The notes beneath the pieces are model-generated. The model did no database searches and was not told the DNA's origin. It saw only the letters and a program-made list of their open reading frames with translations. This document shows positions 33,441-42,076 of a DNA stretch of 64,000 bases, one piece after another. Location of the stretch: the NCBI RefSeq assembly GCF_042680125.1, contig NZ_JBHTNY010000003.1; one strand, given 5' to 3'. The position numbers and the translations under genes were made by a program. Origin of the DNA: Robinsoniella peoriensis. GTDB taxonomy: Bacteria > Bacillota > Clostridia > Lachnospirales > Lachnospiraceae. How positions within the stretch are numbered: the stretch's first letter is position 1; the number at the start of each line of letters is the position of its first letter.

Positions 33441-34433
33441 TTAGAGTTTCAAATCCGTTCCGCTTGCTTTTTTCTCTAACATAATCTTAATGATTTCTGC
33501 AATATGGGCACCTGCTTCTACCGGCACTGTTCCAGCTTTATGTATATTGGATAATACGGTTCTTCTGGCTTCCGGCATGTCCATCGTTGCTTTATAAGCG
33601 ATATATGCACTCATGGATTCTGCTGTAATAAGTCCCGGGCGCTCTCCGATCAATACACAGGTTACATCTGCCCCGGTAATTTCTGATACCTGGTCCATAA
33701 CTCCCACTCTGCCGTATTTTACGAAAAACGGTGTTCCCACATCGATCTGATAGCTTTCCAGTCCCTGCAGAATAGCCGGCAGCAAATCCCCCACATTTGC
33801 AGCAACTGCAGCGGAACTCAGCCCATCCGATACATAAACCTGAACAGTAGGATGCTTTTTGCATTTTTCCTGAACTGCTTTGACCCCTTCTTCATTCAGT
33901 CTTCTTCCAAGATCCGGACGGGTCAGATAAATGTCTTTATTGTCGCACTTGGTCTGAATGCTGAATAAGTTCATCTTTTCTACAAAAGCTTCATCCACAT
34001 TAGAGAATACTGCATCCTGCGCTGCAGAATGGTCTGCCCGGAAACGCAGCCAGGTAGAAGTCATGTATCTTGCTCCGGCTTTCCAGATACCCAGGCGGCA
34101 GGGTGCATACTGCTTTAATTCATAATATGCCTCCCCGTTTACCGGATTTGGTACCAGGTACTGCTTTTTAATGTCTATCTCTGTAATATCTTCCAGACAT
34201 CCGTCTTCAATTACCGGCGGTTCTTTAACATTTTCAGAGTATTCTGCCTGCTGAAATGTATTTACGGTCTTTGCCTCTGCCTTTGGTACTGTCTGGGCAT
34301 CAGCTGCAGATATTGCCGGTGAAGTGCCCTGGCTTTCTAACGCTGCACCATTTGTACCTGATGTACTTTTTGTCACCTGCATTTCTACTAATACCTGCTC
34401 TATTATTCGTTTTAAATCCTTCTGGTCAATCAT
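33441..34433 (-). CDS. eutC: Ethanolamine ammonia-lyase small subunit
   Basis: The 330-residue subunit pairs with EutB to form the adenosylcobalamin enzyme that splits ethanolamine into acetaldehyde and ammonia. Residues 1-18 (MIDQKDLKRIIEQVLVEM) form an amphipathic helix followed by a Ser/Thr/Ala-rich linker of about 75 residues, the usual form of a microcompartment targeting peptide. The catalytic domain starts near LEDITEIDIKKQYL and has RFRADHSAAQDAVFSNV and CVLIGERPGLITAESMSAY. GAAAGGAG precedes the ATG. A small palindromic repeat lies in the 111-base gap after eutB. Confidence 0.95.
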   Translation of the reverse strand: MIDQKDLKRIIEQVLVEMQVTKSTSGTNGAALESQGTSPAISAADAQTVPKAEAKTVNTFQQAEYSENVKEPPVIEDGCLEDITEIDIKKQYLVPNPVNGEAYYELKQYAPCRLGIWKAGARYMTSTWLRFRADHSAAQDAVFSNVDEAFVEKMNLFSIQTKCDNKDIYLTRPDLGRRLNEEGVKAVQEKCKKHPTVQVYVSDGLSSAAVAANVGDLLPAILQGLESYQIDVGTPFFVKYGRVGVMDQVSEITGADVTCVLIGERPGLITAESMSAYIAYKATMDMPEARRTVLSNIHKAGTVPVEAGAHIAEIIKIMLEKKASGTDLKL

Positions 34434-34453
34434 ATATATCTCCTTTCTCTCTT

Positions 34454-34519
34454 AGAGCATGTCTGAAAATTCATTTCATCAGGCTGTATGCCGATAGAAA
34501 TATTTTTTAGACAGGCTCT
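34454..34519. repeat. Palindromic intergenic element between eutB and eutC
   Basis: AGAGCATGTCTGAAAAT and ATTTTTTAGACAGGCTCT are imperfect inverted repeats 66 bases end to end. The same ends (GTGTCTGAAAA / TTTTCAGACAC-like) bound elements at 50810-50876 and, less surely, 37412-37512. It looks like a small dispersed palindromic repeat family. Confidence 0.55.
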
Positions 34520-34544
34520 GGCAGCTTCCTGCATTCTTCACTTC

Positions 34545-35912
34545 TTATTTCATAAATACGGATGCATCACCTGCAAGAGAGGTCAGTTTTCCGTCTTTTG
34601 AAAATCCCATTTTTTCCAGCCACATATCAAACTCTTTAATCGGACGCAGTCCCAGAATTTCACGGAATGCCGCTGCATCATGATATCCGGTACACTGGTA
34701 CATCAGCATACAGTCATCCCCGTGAGGAACTCCCATGATGTAATTACATCCCGCCGCTGATAAGAGCATACCCAGATTCTCAACGTCATTCTGATCCGTT
34801 TTCATATGGTTAGTGTAACAACAGTCACATCCCATCGGAATCCCCGTAAGTTTTCCCATGAAATGGTCTTCTAACCCGGCACGGATAACCTGTTTGCTGT
34901 CATAGAGATATTCCGGTCCGATAAATCCTACCACGGTATTGACAAGGAATGGATTATATTTCTTGGCAAGTCCGTAGCAGCGTGCTTCCATTACCACCTG
35001 ATCACATCCATAATGTGCATCTGACGACAACTCGGAACCCTGACCGGTCTCGAAATACATGTAATTCGGTCCGGTGGAAGTTCCATGCTGAACCATCATC
35101 TGATGGCCTTCATCTAACATTGCCCCATTTAATCCAAAAGCTTCATTTCCCTTCTGAGAACCTGCGATGGACTGGAACATCAGATCAATCGGTGCATTGT
35201 GTTTGGTAATGGCCTCCATCTGGGTGCTGACATGGGCAAGTACGCAGATCTGTGTAGGGATATCCCATTTATTTTTAAACTCATCAAAACTTTTTAAGAT
35301 TCTGGCAACACTTTCAGCCGTATCATCTACCGGATTTAATCCCAATACTGCATCACCGCAGCCTAAGCTGAATCCTTCCATTGCAGATGCGATGATTCCC
35401 TTGGGGTTATCGGTGGTATGGTTTGGCTGTAATCTGGATGAAAATGTGCCCGGAAGTCCGATTGTAGTATTACAATGTGCCGTAACTACAATTTTTTTTG
35501 CTGCATAAATCAAATCCAGATTTCCCATTAATTTCGTAACTGCCGCAACAATTTCACTTGTGATTCCACGGCTGGCACGACGGATCATATCTCCTGTTGT
35601 GCTGGTATCCAAAAGCCATTCACGAAATTGGGCAACTGTCATATTCTTAAATTCATTGTAAATAGGTTCATTTACCGCATCCTGGATGATTCTAGTAACT
35701 TCATCGATTTCATAAGGAACTGCCGGTGAATTTCTTAATTCCCCCAGGGTTATCTGTGATAATACTACCTTTGCCGCAACTCGCTCTTCCGCTGATTCTG
35801 CCGCAATTCCGGCTAATTTATCACCGGACTTTTCTTCATTCGCCTTTGCCATAACCTCCTTCAATGATTTAAACTCATAAGTATGGCCGAATAATTTTGT
35901 TTTTAATATCAT
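34545..35912 (-). CDS. eutB: Ethanolamine ammonia-lyase large subunit
   Basis: The 455-residue catalytic subunit is a TIM barrel that binds substrate and cobalamin. MILKTKLFGHTYEFKSLKEVMAKANEEKSGD (core KLFGHTYEFKS) is the family start, and MQHGTSTGPNYMYFETGQGSE-type segments line the active site (seen as MVQHGTSTGPNYMYFETGQG). The ATG at 35912 has GAGGTG 6 bases upstream; a GTG 9 bases earlier is less likely. It follows eutA by 23 bases. Confidence 0.96.
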   Translation of the reverse strand: MILKTKLFGHTYEFKSLKEVMAKANEEKSGDKLAGIAAESAEERVAAKVVLSQITLGELRNSPAVPYEIDEVTRIIQDAVNEPIYNEFKNMTVAQFREWLLDTSTTGDMIRRASRGITSEIVAAVTKLMGNLDLIYAAKKIVVTAHCNTTIGLPGTFSSRLQPNHTTDNPKGIIASAMEGFSLGCGDAVLGLNPVDDTAESVARILKSFDEFKNKWDIPTQICVLAHVSTQMEAITKHNAPIDLMFQSIAGSQKGNEAFGLNGAMLDEGHQMMVQHGTSTGPNYMYFETGQGSELSSDAHYGCDQVVMEARCYGLAKKYNPFLVNTVVGFIGPEYLYDSKQVIRAGLEDHFMGKLTGIPMGCDCCYTNHMKTDQNDVENLGMLLSAAGCNYIMGVPHGDDCMLMYQCTGYHDAAAFREILGLRPIKEFDMWLEKMGFSKDGKLTSLAGDASVFMK

Positions 35913-35935
35913 GACTTTCACCTCGTATCTTTTCT

Positions 35936-37372
35936 TTAAGAATTAAAAATTAGTGTCTTGATGACGACAGGAACTACCCGCCCTTCACCGATTGGTTCTC
36001 CGATATCAATGTAATCACCGCTTTGTGTCCTGATACCGTCGATGCAGATGACCTCCTTACTGTGCTTTAATTTTACATTCAGAGCATGTCCCAGTGCTTT
36101 TGCGATATCGTGTTCTGCCACGATCAGTAACGGATATCTGATTGATATCAGTTCCTTCGCCCCATTGATAATAGCCTGGGCCAGTTCCTGGATACCGGCA
36201 AAACCCGAATATCCTGTTCCCGCAAATGAAATAGCGATTTGTTCGGCTTCCCCCTCGGAAATATACAAAGGTATCTGCCGCCTGATGGATTCTTCGATTC
36301 CCTGACAGGTTTTTTCTTCCTCTTCGCTGATTTTCAGGATTGGTATATTTTTCATCGGAAGCTGATTTTTTTCATAGGAAATCGTACTTCCGCTGATTTC
36401 TGTGGTATGAGTCCCGGCACCGACTACGGTAGCCCGGATCGTCTCTACTGCCTGATACAGTTCTAAATTCTGTAAAAACCGGTTTCTTCTGATTTCCTGT
36501 CCCAGTATGATTCCTACATCTCCATACTGAAACAGATCGTTACCGGCTTCCTGATATATGTAATCAGCAACGCCTCCTGAAAAGGTAACGGCTTTTGGTA
36601 TTACTTCCTCCTTCAGCCCATTGCCACCATTCGTAAATATTTCATTATAATAGTCTGACTTTGGCAGTGTATGAAGAGACTGACCAATCAGATCCGCCAT
36701 TAAGGTACAGATACTTCTTATTTTAGCTGCATCTGCAATCTCTCCTACGGAGATCGGGATGCCCAGACGTTCTGCCAGCTTTTGTATTTTGGAATAAATG
36801 TAAGTAATACGCTTTGTTCCCCGGTCTACTTTAATCAGCCTTCCGCCAATATCCAGACAGGTGGTTCCAATTAGATTTCCGTGGTCAAAAACCGCTATAT
36901 TACTGGTCCCACCGCCTACGTCAACATTTGCAACCACAGTTCTTTTTTCTTTTGAAAAATTATCTGCCCCTGCACCTCTGCCGGATAGTACGGATTCCAG
37001 GTCCGGACCGGCCGTCGCAACTACAAAGTCTCCCGCCAGACCACTTAATCTATCCAGCACTACATTTGCATTTTCTTTTCTGGCTGTTTCTCCCGTTATA
37101 ATAACTGCACCGGTTTTTATCTCCTCCGGTTTGATTCCCGCCTTATGGTACTGGCTCTCTAAGATCTGTTTTACCGCTTCCCCATCAATCTCCGTCTGGG
37201 ACAATAAAGGAGTAAAAAAGATTTCACTGCGGAAAATAACTTTCTTATCTACAATGCTGATTCTGGGAACCGTATAGCTGGTTGCCTGGTTTTCAATGGT
37301 CAATTCACTGAATACCAGCTGTGTGGTGGAGGTTCCAATATCAATTCCCACACTTAAAATGACTTCATGCAT
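35936..37372 (-). CDS. eutA: Reactivating factor for ethanolamine ammonia-lyase
   Basis: The 478-residue protein has the actin/Hsp70-type ATPase fold of EutA (SVGIDIGTSTTQLVFSEL at the N-terminus; VANVDVGGGTSNIAVFDHG). It exchanges damaged cobalamin out of EutBC at the cost of ATP. GGGAGG precedes the ATG. It is the first gene of the long eut operon (eutABCLE, shell genes, eutT, eutH, eutQ). A regulatory leader with two hairpins and a terminator separates it from eutW. Confidence 0.95.
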   Translation of the reverse strand: MHEVILSVGIDIGTSTTQLVFSELTIENQATSYTVPRISIVDKKVIFRSEIFFTPLLSQTEIDGEAVKQILESQYHKAGIKPEEIKTGAVIITGETARKENANVVLDRLSGLAGDFVVATAGPDLESVLSGRGAGADNFSKEKRTVVANVDVGGGTSNIAVFDHGNLIGTTCLDIGGRLIKVDRGTKRITYIYSKIQKLAERLGIPISVGEIADAAKIRSICTLMADLIGQSLHTLPKSDYYNEIFTNGGNGLKEEVIPKAVTFSGGVADYIYQEAGNDLFQYGDVGIILGQEIRRNRFLQNLELYQAVETIRATVVGAGTHTTEISGSTISYEKNQLPMKNIPILKISEEEEKTCQGIEESIRRQIPLYISEGEAEQIAISFAGTGYSGFAGIQELAQAIINGAKELISIRYPLLIVAEHDIAKALGHALNVKLKHSKEVICIDGIRTQSGDYIDIGEPIGEGRVVPVVIKTLIFNS

Positions 37373-37450
37373 GTTCTGCCTCCCTTATATTTGATAACCC
37401 GATAGGATGAATCGTGTCTGAAAAATGCTCTGGAGCACCCTCCAAACAAG

Positions 37451-37489
37451 AAAAAAAGCCCAGGTGCAGAATTTTCTACTCCTAAGCTT
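37451..37489 (-). terminator. Conditional terminator in the eutA leader
   Basis: AAGCTTAGG-A-GTAGAA and TTCTGC-A-CCTGGGCTT pair almost fully (15 pairs with three G-U), followed by seven T on the minus strand. Its 5' arm begins with AAGCTT, which is also needed by the hairpin just upstream (37484-37497), so the two structures exclude each other. Confidence 0.8.
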
Positions 37490-37525
37490 CACCGCTTTTT
37501 TCAGACACCCCTGCATCGGACTGTC
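37484..37525 (-). promoter_or_regulatory. Probable EutV antitermination site (two hairpins) before eutA
   Basis: On the minus strand the first hairpin (37504-37525) is GACAGTCC, hexaloop GATGCA, GGGGTGTC. The second (37484-37497) is AAGC, hexaloop GGTGAA, GCTT. The second overlaps the 5' arm of the terminator. ANTAR proteins such as EutV bind tandem hairpins with six-base loops that have a conserved G at position 4; both loops have that G. Binding should block termination and let eutA and downstream genes be transcribed. Confidence 0.7.
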
Positions 37526-37529
37526 TTAT

Positions 37530-38924
37530 TCAATTGTACATTTTAAAATCAAAACTTGCTCTGGTACCTTCCGGCCCTGATTTTATCTTAAACTTGCCGT
37601 GCAGTTTTTCTCTTACCACACTATCTACGATATATAATCCCAGGCTCTTTCTTTTTACTGCATCAACTGCAAACCCTTTTCCATTATCTGTTATACTCAC
37701 CTGGGAATACATCTTCCCATGGGTAATCTCGATAATAATATGCCCGGACGTTACATCCGTAAACGCATACTTAAATGAGTTTTGCAGTAATTCATTAATT
37801 ACAAGGGTAACTGATGATGCCACTTCTGCATTCAGCTTAAATTCATCTCCAATGACATCAATTTTAACTTCCAGATCCGGATAGATATATGATCTTAACA
37901 GATCCCGTTTTATACTTTCCACAACTTCATAGATATTAACATTATCATCCTCACCCTGCAGGATCAATTCATGGGTTATGGAAATCGATAGAAGGCGGTT
38001 AATCGTATCCTCCAGCACTTCTTTTACCTCGTCGTTTTCACTTCTTCTGCTCTGCATACGCAGAATACTGGCAATCATCTGAAAATTATTTTTGATCCGA
38101 TGATGCATTTCTTTTAAAGCAACTGATTTATTCACCAATTCCTTTTCTTTTTCTCTAAGGTGCGTAATATCACTTAAAACAATTGCGAACTGAATCCCGT
38201 TTTTCCCAAGGGGAATCTGCTTTACCCTCAGAAAATATTTCCCAACAGTAACTTCAACTCCGGTTTTTTCAAGTTCCCCGGGCTGATACTCACGCTCCGG
38301 CTGATATAAAAGAATATTATCATAAGGCATGTCCAGAATATCACCGCCATATCCAAGCTTGGCATACAGTTCCTTTGCCATCATATTGCGGAAACATACT
38401 TTTCCTTTATCATCCACCATCATTAATGCTTCATCTATATACTGCATCAGCCAGTCATATTCGTGTATTAAATTATCAAATACATTTACTTGTCTTGGCT
38501 TTTCATCTTCTATGGCCTCAATTTCTTCTACCGCACGTTTTTCCGTTATTAACACACCGATAATGCGGTTATCATTAAAAATAGGTTCTACATTCTGCAT
38601 TACTTCTGTTCTCTCCTGGGTTACTGCCTTTACATATTTCGTCCCGATTCCCAGTCTGATCGTACGCTCTACTGCCGGTTCATCTTCTTTTCTGGCAAGC
38701 ATTCCCACTACGCTTTTGGCATAAGCAGAGGGTACATTTTCCGGATTCGCCTCACAGATTACAATCGCGGTGGATTTATCTTCTGTAATGCAGTCAATAA
38801 ACACATCACATCCTACCATGTTCGCAATGAGCTGAAGACTAGGCTGCATGGCTTCAATCACTTGAATATCCGAATCGGTAAGCGGAGTGCATTCTTTGCA
38901 TAAATCATATACTTTAGAACTCAC
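37530..38924 (-). CDS. eutW: Ethanolamine sensor histidine kinase EutW
   Basis: The 464-residue kinase has an N-terminal sensory region without membrane spans (about 1-160), a PAS-like domain (about 165-255), and a HisKA_2-type core. The phosphorylated histidine lies in ALKEMHHRIKNNFQMIASIL and the ATP site has VINELLQNSFKYAF and ITDNGKGFAV. It is soluble, as expected for a kinase that senses intracellular ethanolamine. It overlaps the eutV gene by 4 bases (ATGA), so the two are translationally coupled. Its partner EutV is an RNA-binding regulator. Confidence 0.93.
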   Translation of the reverse strand: MSSKVYDLCKECTPLTDSDIQVIEAMQPSLQLIANMVGCDVFIDCITEDKSTAIVICEANPENVPSAYAKSVVGMLARKEDEPAVERTIRLGIGTKYVKAVTQERTEVMQNVEPIFNDNRIIGVLITEKRAVEEIEAIEDEKPRQVNVFDNLIHEYDWLMQYIDEALMMVDDKGKVCFRNMMAKELYAKLGYGGDILDMPYDNILLYQPEREYQPGELEKTGVEVTVGKYFLRVKQIPLGKNGIQFAIVLSDITHLREKEKELVNKSVALKEMHHRIKNNFQMIASILRMQSRRSENDEVKEVLEDTINRLLSISITHELILQGEDDNVNIYEVVESIKRDLLRSYIYPDLEVKIDVIGDEFKLNAEVASSVTLVINELLQNSFKYAFTDVTSGHIIIEITHGKMYSQVSITDNGKGFAVDAVKRKSLGLYIVDSVVREKLHGKFKIKSGPEGTRASFDFKMYN

Positions 38925-39511
38925 ACATGCCCACCTGCTTTCAATAATATCATTTCTGCCACACGTTTCATAGACAGCTTTTTTGCCTGACTTAAACTTC
39001 TGATATAATCATAAGCCTCCTGCTCAGAGATTTTTTTCTCCTGCATGATAAAGCCTTTTGCTTTTTCAATAATTTTCCTGCTTTCCAGCTGTTTCTTTGC
39101 CTGTGTTCCTTCCTGCTTTAACTGCTTCATCTGAGCACTCTGCGCAAGCGCCACCTCAATAGCCGGAATCATCGTCCTTACCGCTACCGGCTTGACTATA
39201 TAACCGGAAACGCCGATCTCTTTTGCCTTTCGGATACAGTCTTTATCACTATAAGCTGTCAGCATCATAACCGTATCCACAATATCCTCTTCTTTTAATA
39301 CCTTTGCCGCACAAAACCCATCTAAAAGCGGCATTTCAATATCCATTAATACAAGATCCGGTCTTACCGCCTTACAAACTTCAATTGCATCGAAACCATC
39401 GGATGCTTCTCCGACAACTTCGTAATTCTGATCCTCCAGCAATTCTTTCAGGTCCATTCTGGTAATCGGCTCATCATCCGCAATTACCACCCTTACTTTT
39501 GATTCTTCCAT
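38921..39511 (-). CDS. eutV: Response regulator EutV with ANTAR RNA-binding domain
   Basis: The 196-residue regulator has a receiver domain (about 5-120, phosphorylated Asp57 in LVLMDIEMP, Lys in GYIVKPV) and a C-terminal ANTAR domain (KIIEKAKGFIMQEKKISEQEAYDYIR, core KAKGFIMQEKKISEQEAY). Phosphorylated EutV dimers bind paired hairpins in eut leaders and prevent termination. Such leaders are visible here before eutS and eutA. GGAGG lies before the ATG at 39511; the longer frame from 39535 lacks this. Confidence 0.95.
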   Translation of the reverse strand: MEESKVRVVIADDEPITRMDLKELLEDQNYEVVGEASDGFDAIEVCKAVRPDLVLMDIEMPLLDGFCAAKVLKEEDIVDTVMMLTAYSDKDCIRKAKEIGVSGYIVKPVAVRTMIPAIEVALAQSAQMKQLKQEGTQAKKQLESRKIIEKAKGFIMQEKKISEQEAYDYIRSLSQAKKLSMKRVAEMILLKAGGHV

Positions 39512-39581
39512 TTGTACCTCCGCATTATACCTCACATTACTTCTGTCGATTATGCTTTATATCCGGATCACTTATGATCTG

Positions 39582-40016
39582 CTAGTGATCCTCCAGGTAT
39601 TGAATAACGTCTTCCATACCTTTTCCCGCAACTGCACTTGTTAAAAAAATCTTTTTTGCTCCTGCATTTTCCAGATACTTTACTGCCAGAGCGGTCTGCT
39701 CCCGGGAAGCAGCATCGCATTTTGTTACAATTCCAATGACCGGCTTCGTAAACATCGATGTGAACATTGGCGCAAACATACTGCCGTCTGCAGTAGCATC
39801 CTGCACAAAGATGATCACATCCGCCTCAGCTGAAGTTACCTGCAGTGCACGGTATAACCCCCGTCTCTCCAGATATTCTCCTGGTGTATCGATCAGCTCT
39901 TTCCCCAGGATTTCAATCGCCTGGGTCTTCTTATATTTTATTGATTCACCCATAAGATACTGGCATAGCGTAGTCTTACCTGCGTATGTCCTGCCTACAA
40001 ACATTACTTTCTTCAT
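39582..40016 (-). CDS. eutP: EutP/PduV-type small GTPase-like protein
   Basis: The 144-residue P-loop protein has Walker A GRTYAGKTT, ELIDTPGEYLERR as switch II, and TKCD as the guanine-binding motif. EutP has been reported to act as an acetate kinase in Salmonella and related PduV associates with the shell, so the exact role is open. GGGAGTGG precedes the ATG. It follows eutS by 21 bases in the first eut operon. Confidence 0.93.
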   Translation of the reverse strand: MKKVMFVGRTYAGKTTLCQYLMGESIKYKKTQAIEILGKELIDTPGEYLERRGLYRALQVTSAEADVIIFVQDATADGSMFAPMFTSMFTKPVIGIVTKCDAASREQTALAVKYLENAGAKKIFLTSAVAGKGMEDVIQYLEDH

Positions 40017-40037
40017 GGTATGTCCACTCCCTTATAG

Positions 40038-40388
40038 TCAGGTTCTAGTGATTTTAGAAGGAGTGAAATCTAACATGTCGCCTAACACATTCATAATTTC
40101 ATGCAAAGAAGCATCCACAGCAGCAATATCACCGGTAATAACCAACGACCCGCTGAAACGATCAACAAAACCAATCTTCACATCTGCCGCTTTCGTTGCT
40201 ACATCTGCGCCTATAATGGCACCTTCACTGGGTGTTATAGTTAAAATACCAATTGCTCCGCGCCCATCAACCAGGCCCAGCTTAGTATACAGGTCTTCAT
40301 CCGGGTTGGCAATCAAATGTGCCAAAGTAACCTGCTTCCCCGGAACAAACTCCTGAATAATTCTTTTTTTCTCATCTAATTCTATCAT
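40038..40388 (-). CDS. eutS: Microcompartment shell protein EutS
   Basis: The 116-residue permuted BMC protein has the family start RIIQEFVPGKQVTLAHLIANP and ILTITPSEGAIIGADVATKAADV. EutS forms bent hexamers that may shape shell edges. AAGGAG lies before the ATG at 40388; the upstream in-frame extension to 40481 is leader RNA. It is the first gene after a 275-base leader containing an antitermination site. Confidence 0.94.
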   Translation of the reverse strand: MIELDEKKRIIQEFVPGKQVTLAHLIANPDEDLYTKLGLVDGRGAIGILTITPSEGAIIGADVATKAADVKIGFVDRFSGSLVITGDIAAVDASLHEIMNVLGDMLDFTPSKITRT

Positions 40389-40428
40389 ATTTTCACTCCT
40401 TATGCAGTAAAATATCCTGTAAAAGCGC

Positions 40429-40461
40429 AAAAAACCCCCAGAAATATAATTTCCGGAAGTT
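40429..40461 (-). terminator. Conditional terminator in the eutS leader
   Basis: AACTTCCGGAAAT, three bases, ATTTCTGGGGGTT pair over 13 positions (three G-U), then TTTT. It lies 40 bases before the eutS ATG, so it must be bypassed for expression. Confidence 0.85.
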
Positions 40462-40506
40462 CCATCACTTCGTAAAAACACTGCAGGTCATTACGTCACA
40501 ACCCGC
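40456..40506 (-). promoter_or_regulatory. Probable EutV antitermination site (two hairpins) before eutS
   Basis: The first hairpin (40483-40506) is GCGGGTTGT, hexaloop GACGTA, ATGACCTGC. The second (40456-40471) is GAAGT, hexaloop GATGGA, ACTTC. Both have G at loop position 4 and a T-A closing pair. The second shares ACTTC with the terminator's 5' arm, exactly the layout used by EutV in enterococci. Confidence 0.75.
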
Positions 40507-40588
40507 TTATTCAGTTGAAAAGATCTCTCTTTTGTTATACTTTAATGCATACTTCATAGTTGGTAATATGTATACGTACTTTCAAACT

Positions 40589-40610
40589 TATCGTAATCCC
40601 GCTTACGATA
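40589..40610 (-). other. Further hairpin in the eutS leader
   Basis: TATCGTAA, hexaloop GCGGGA, TTACGATA is a perfect 8-bp stem on the minus strand. The loop again has six bases with G at position 4. Upstream in the same leader ATGCAGT and ACTGCAT (40619-40642) can pair around ten bases. Confidence 0.45.
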
Positions 40611-40671
40611 CTGCCTGATATGCAGTGCGACTGCGAACTGCATTCACATTTTCACACTTACTTCTATAGCG

Positions 40672-40701
40672 ACTATACACTATTTTATACAGTTTTGTCA
40701 A
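40672..40701 (-). promoter_or_regulatory. Promoter of the eutSPVW operon
   Basis: Minus strand TTGACA, 18 bases, TATAGT. The -35 is perfect and the -10 is a 5 of 6 match. Transcription would start near 40664, giving a leader of about 275 bases. A near-consensus promoter fits control by termination rather than by initiation. Confidence 0.8.
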
Positions 40702-40763
40702 CACTTTTCGTCAATTATATGTTATTTTTTACCATTGTTATCCCTGTTTTTCTCAATTTGTTC

Positions 40764-41924
40764 CTACATCTTTAAATATTTACTTTTCCCATAATAAGCT
40801 TCCCGGAAAACAGTTTCGATTTCTTCCGGAAGACACTTTCTCGGATTTGTAGCCGTACACCTGTCCTCACAGGCAATTCGTGACATCTCTGATACCGATG
40901 CTTCAAATGCACTCTGATCCTCCCAGGCATCTTTGATTTGCAGCGGCATTTTAAACTCCCTGCACAGTTTTTCCATTCCATGAATCAGGTTTACCACACC
41001 GGAACGGACACTGTAGGATTCATAACCTGCCAGTTTCGCCAGTCTTGCATATTTTTTTGCTGCCCCTGTTTCTTTTTCACCGCCAACATCCTGAATTGCG
41101 GCATTGTAAGCAATTACGTAGGGAAGCAGCACTGCATTTGCACGTCCGTGGGGCAAAGAAGCACGAATACCCAGAATATGCGCCATTCCATGATTTACCC
41201 CAAGGGAAACACTGTCAAATGCCATTCCTGCCAGACAGGACGCATGATGCATATTTTCTCTCGCTTCCAAATCATCACCCTGATGATATGCCCTTCGCAG
41301 ACTGTCAAACGCCATTTTAAATGCCTTTTCCGCCAGTGCATCTGAAAAATCAGTTGCATTTGCAGAAACATAAGCCTCCATGGCATGGGTTAATACATCC
41401 ATTCCGGTATCAGCCGTAATAGCCGGCGGTACGCTTACCGTAAGGTGTGCGTCTAACACTGCTATGTCCGGAAGCAGGCTGTCATCCACAAGCGGATATT
41501 TTATATTTTTCTCATGATCTGATATTATGGAAAATCTTGTAACTTCAGATCCTGTACCGCTGGTAGTTGGAATCGCTATAGATAGACACCGGGGCAGTCC
41601 TGCCGTTCTGACTGCAAAGTACATAATTCCTTTCGCTGTATCAATTGCGGAACCGCCTCCAAAAGAAATCACCGTATCCGGTTTAAACTCATCAATGATA
41701 GAAATTCCTTTCATAACCAACTCAATATCGGGATTGGGCACCACATCGGAAAATACATAATATGGAATTCCTGCTGCCTCCAGTTTCTCTGTCACATAAG
41801 TAATCCTGCCGCTTTCCACCAAAAATTTGTCAGTTACAATAAACACACTCTTCGTGTCAGGACAAACACTGGAAATGTCCAGTTCACCCATAAAAATTTC
41901 TGTACCCAGTTGAAATGTTTTCAT
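40764..41924 (-). CDS. eutG: Iron-containing alcohol dehydrogenase EutG
   Basis: The 386-residue family III alcohol dehydrogenase should reduce acetaldehyde to ethanol and recycle NADH made by EutE. Visible are the nucleotide motif SFGGGSAIDTAKG, TTSGTGSEVTRF, and metal ligands in LTHAMEAYVSANA and GVNHGMAHILGI. The ATG at 41924 has AAGGA 8 bases upstream; the longer frames are poorly supported. No N-terminal targeting helix is present, in contrast to EutC and EutQ. It is transcribed towards eutS, but the eut promoter lies between them, so it is a separate unit. Confidence 0.9.
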   Translation of the reverse strand: MKTFQLGTEIFMGELDISSVCPDTKSVFIVTDKFLVESGRITYVTEKLEAAGIPYYVFSDVVPNPDIELVMKGISIIDEFKPDTVISFGGGSAIDTAKGIMYFAVRTAGLPRCLSIAIPTTSGTGSEVTRFSIISDHEKNIKYPLVDDSLLPDIAVLDAHLTVSVPPAITADTGMDVLTHAMEAYVSANATDFSDALAEKAFKMAFDSLRRAYHQGDDLEARENMHHASCLAGMAFDSVSLGVNHGMAHILGIRASLPHGRANAVLLPYVIAYNAAIQDVGGEKETGAAKKYARLAKLAGYESYSVRSGVVNLIHGMEKLCREFKMPLQIKDAWEDQSAFEASVSEMSRIACEDRCTATNPRKCLPEEIETVFREAYYGKSKYLKM

Positions 41925-42040
41925 CTTCAATTCCTTATCCTCCATATTCTTCATACCCGCATATTGAATGCTCTCTTTGCTGCACCGCCTATCAAGAAAC
42001 AATTCAAACCCGGCAATCAAACAAAACGCCTAAACAACAT

Positions 42041-42076
42041 AAAAAGTGCCTCGGATAAAATTCATCCAAGACACTT
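42041..42076 (-). terminator. Terminator of the AraC-family gene
   Basis: AAGTGTCTTGGAT and ATCCGAGGCACTT form a 13-bp stem with G-U pairs, then five T on the minus strand, about 100 bases after the stop of the gene ending at 42178. Confidence 0.82.

Noticed and set aside
37412..37512. GTGTCTGAAAAA / TTTTTTCAGACAC flanks read as a mobile palindromic element
   Set aside because: The inside is the eutA leader with its own hairpins and terminator, so the flanking match may be chance. Listed only as a weak member of the repeat family.
40507..40664. Cobalamin riboswitch in the eutS leader, as found in some EutVW systems
   Set aside because: The conserved B12-box (GCCACTG-type) and its surrounding stems are not visible; only simple hairpins are seen.
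41925..42040. A EutV-type site before eutG
   Set aside because: AGCAAAGAGAGC looks similar to the ANTAR target at first, but its ends do not pair and no terminator follows.
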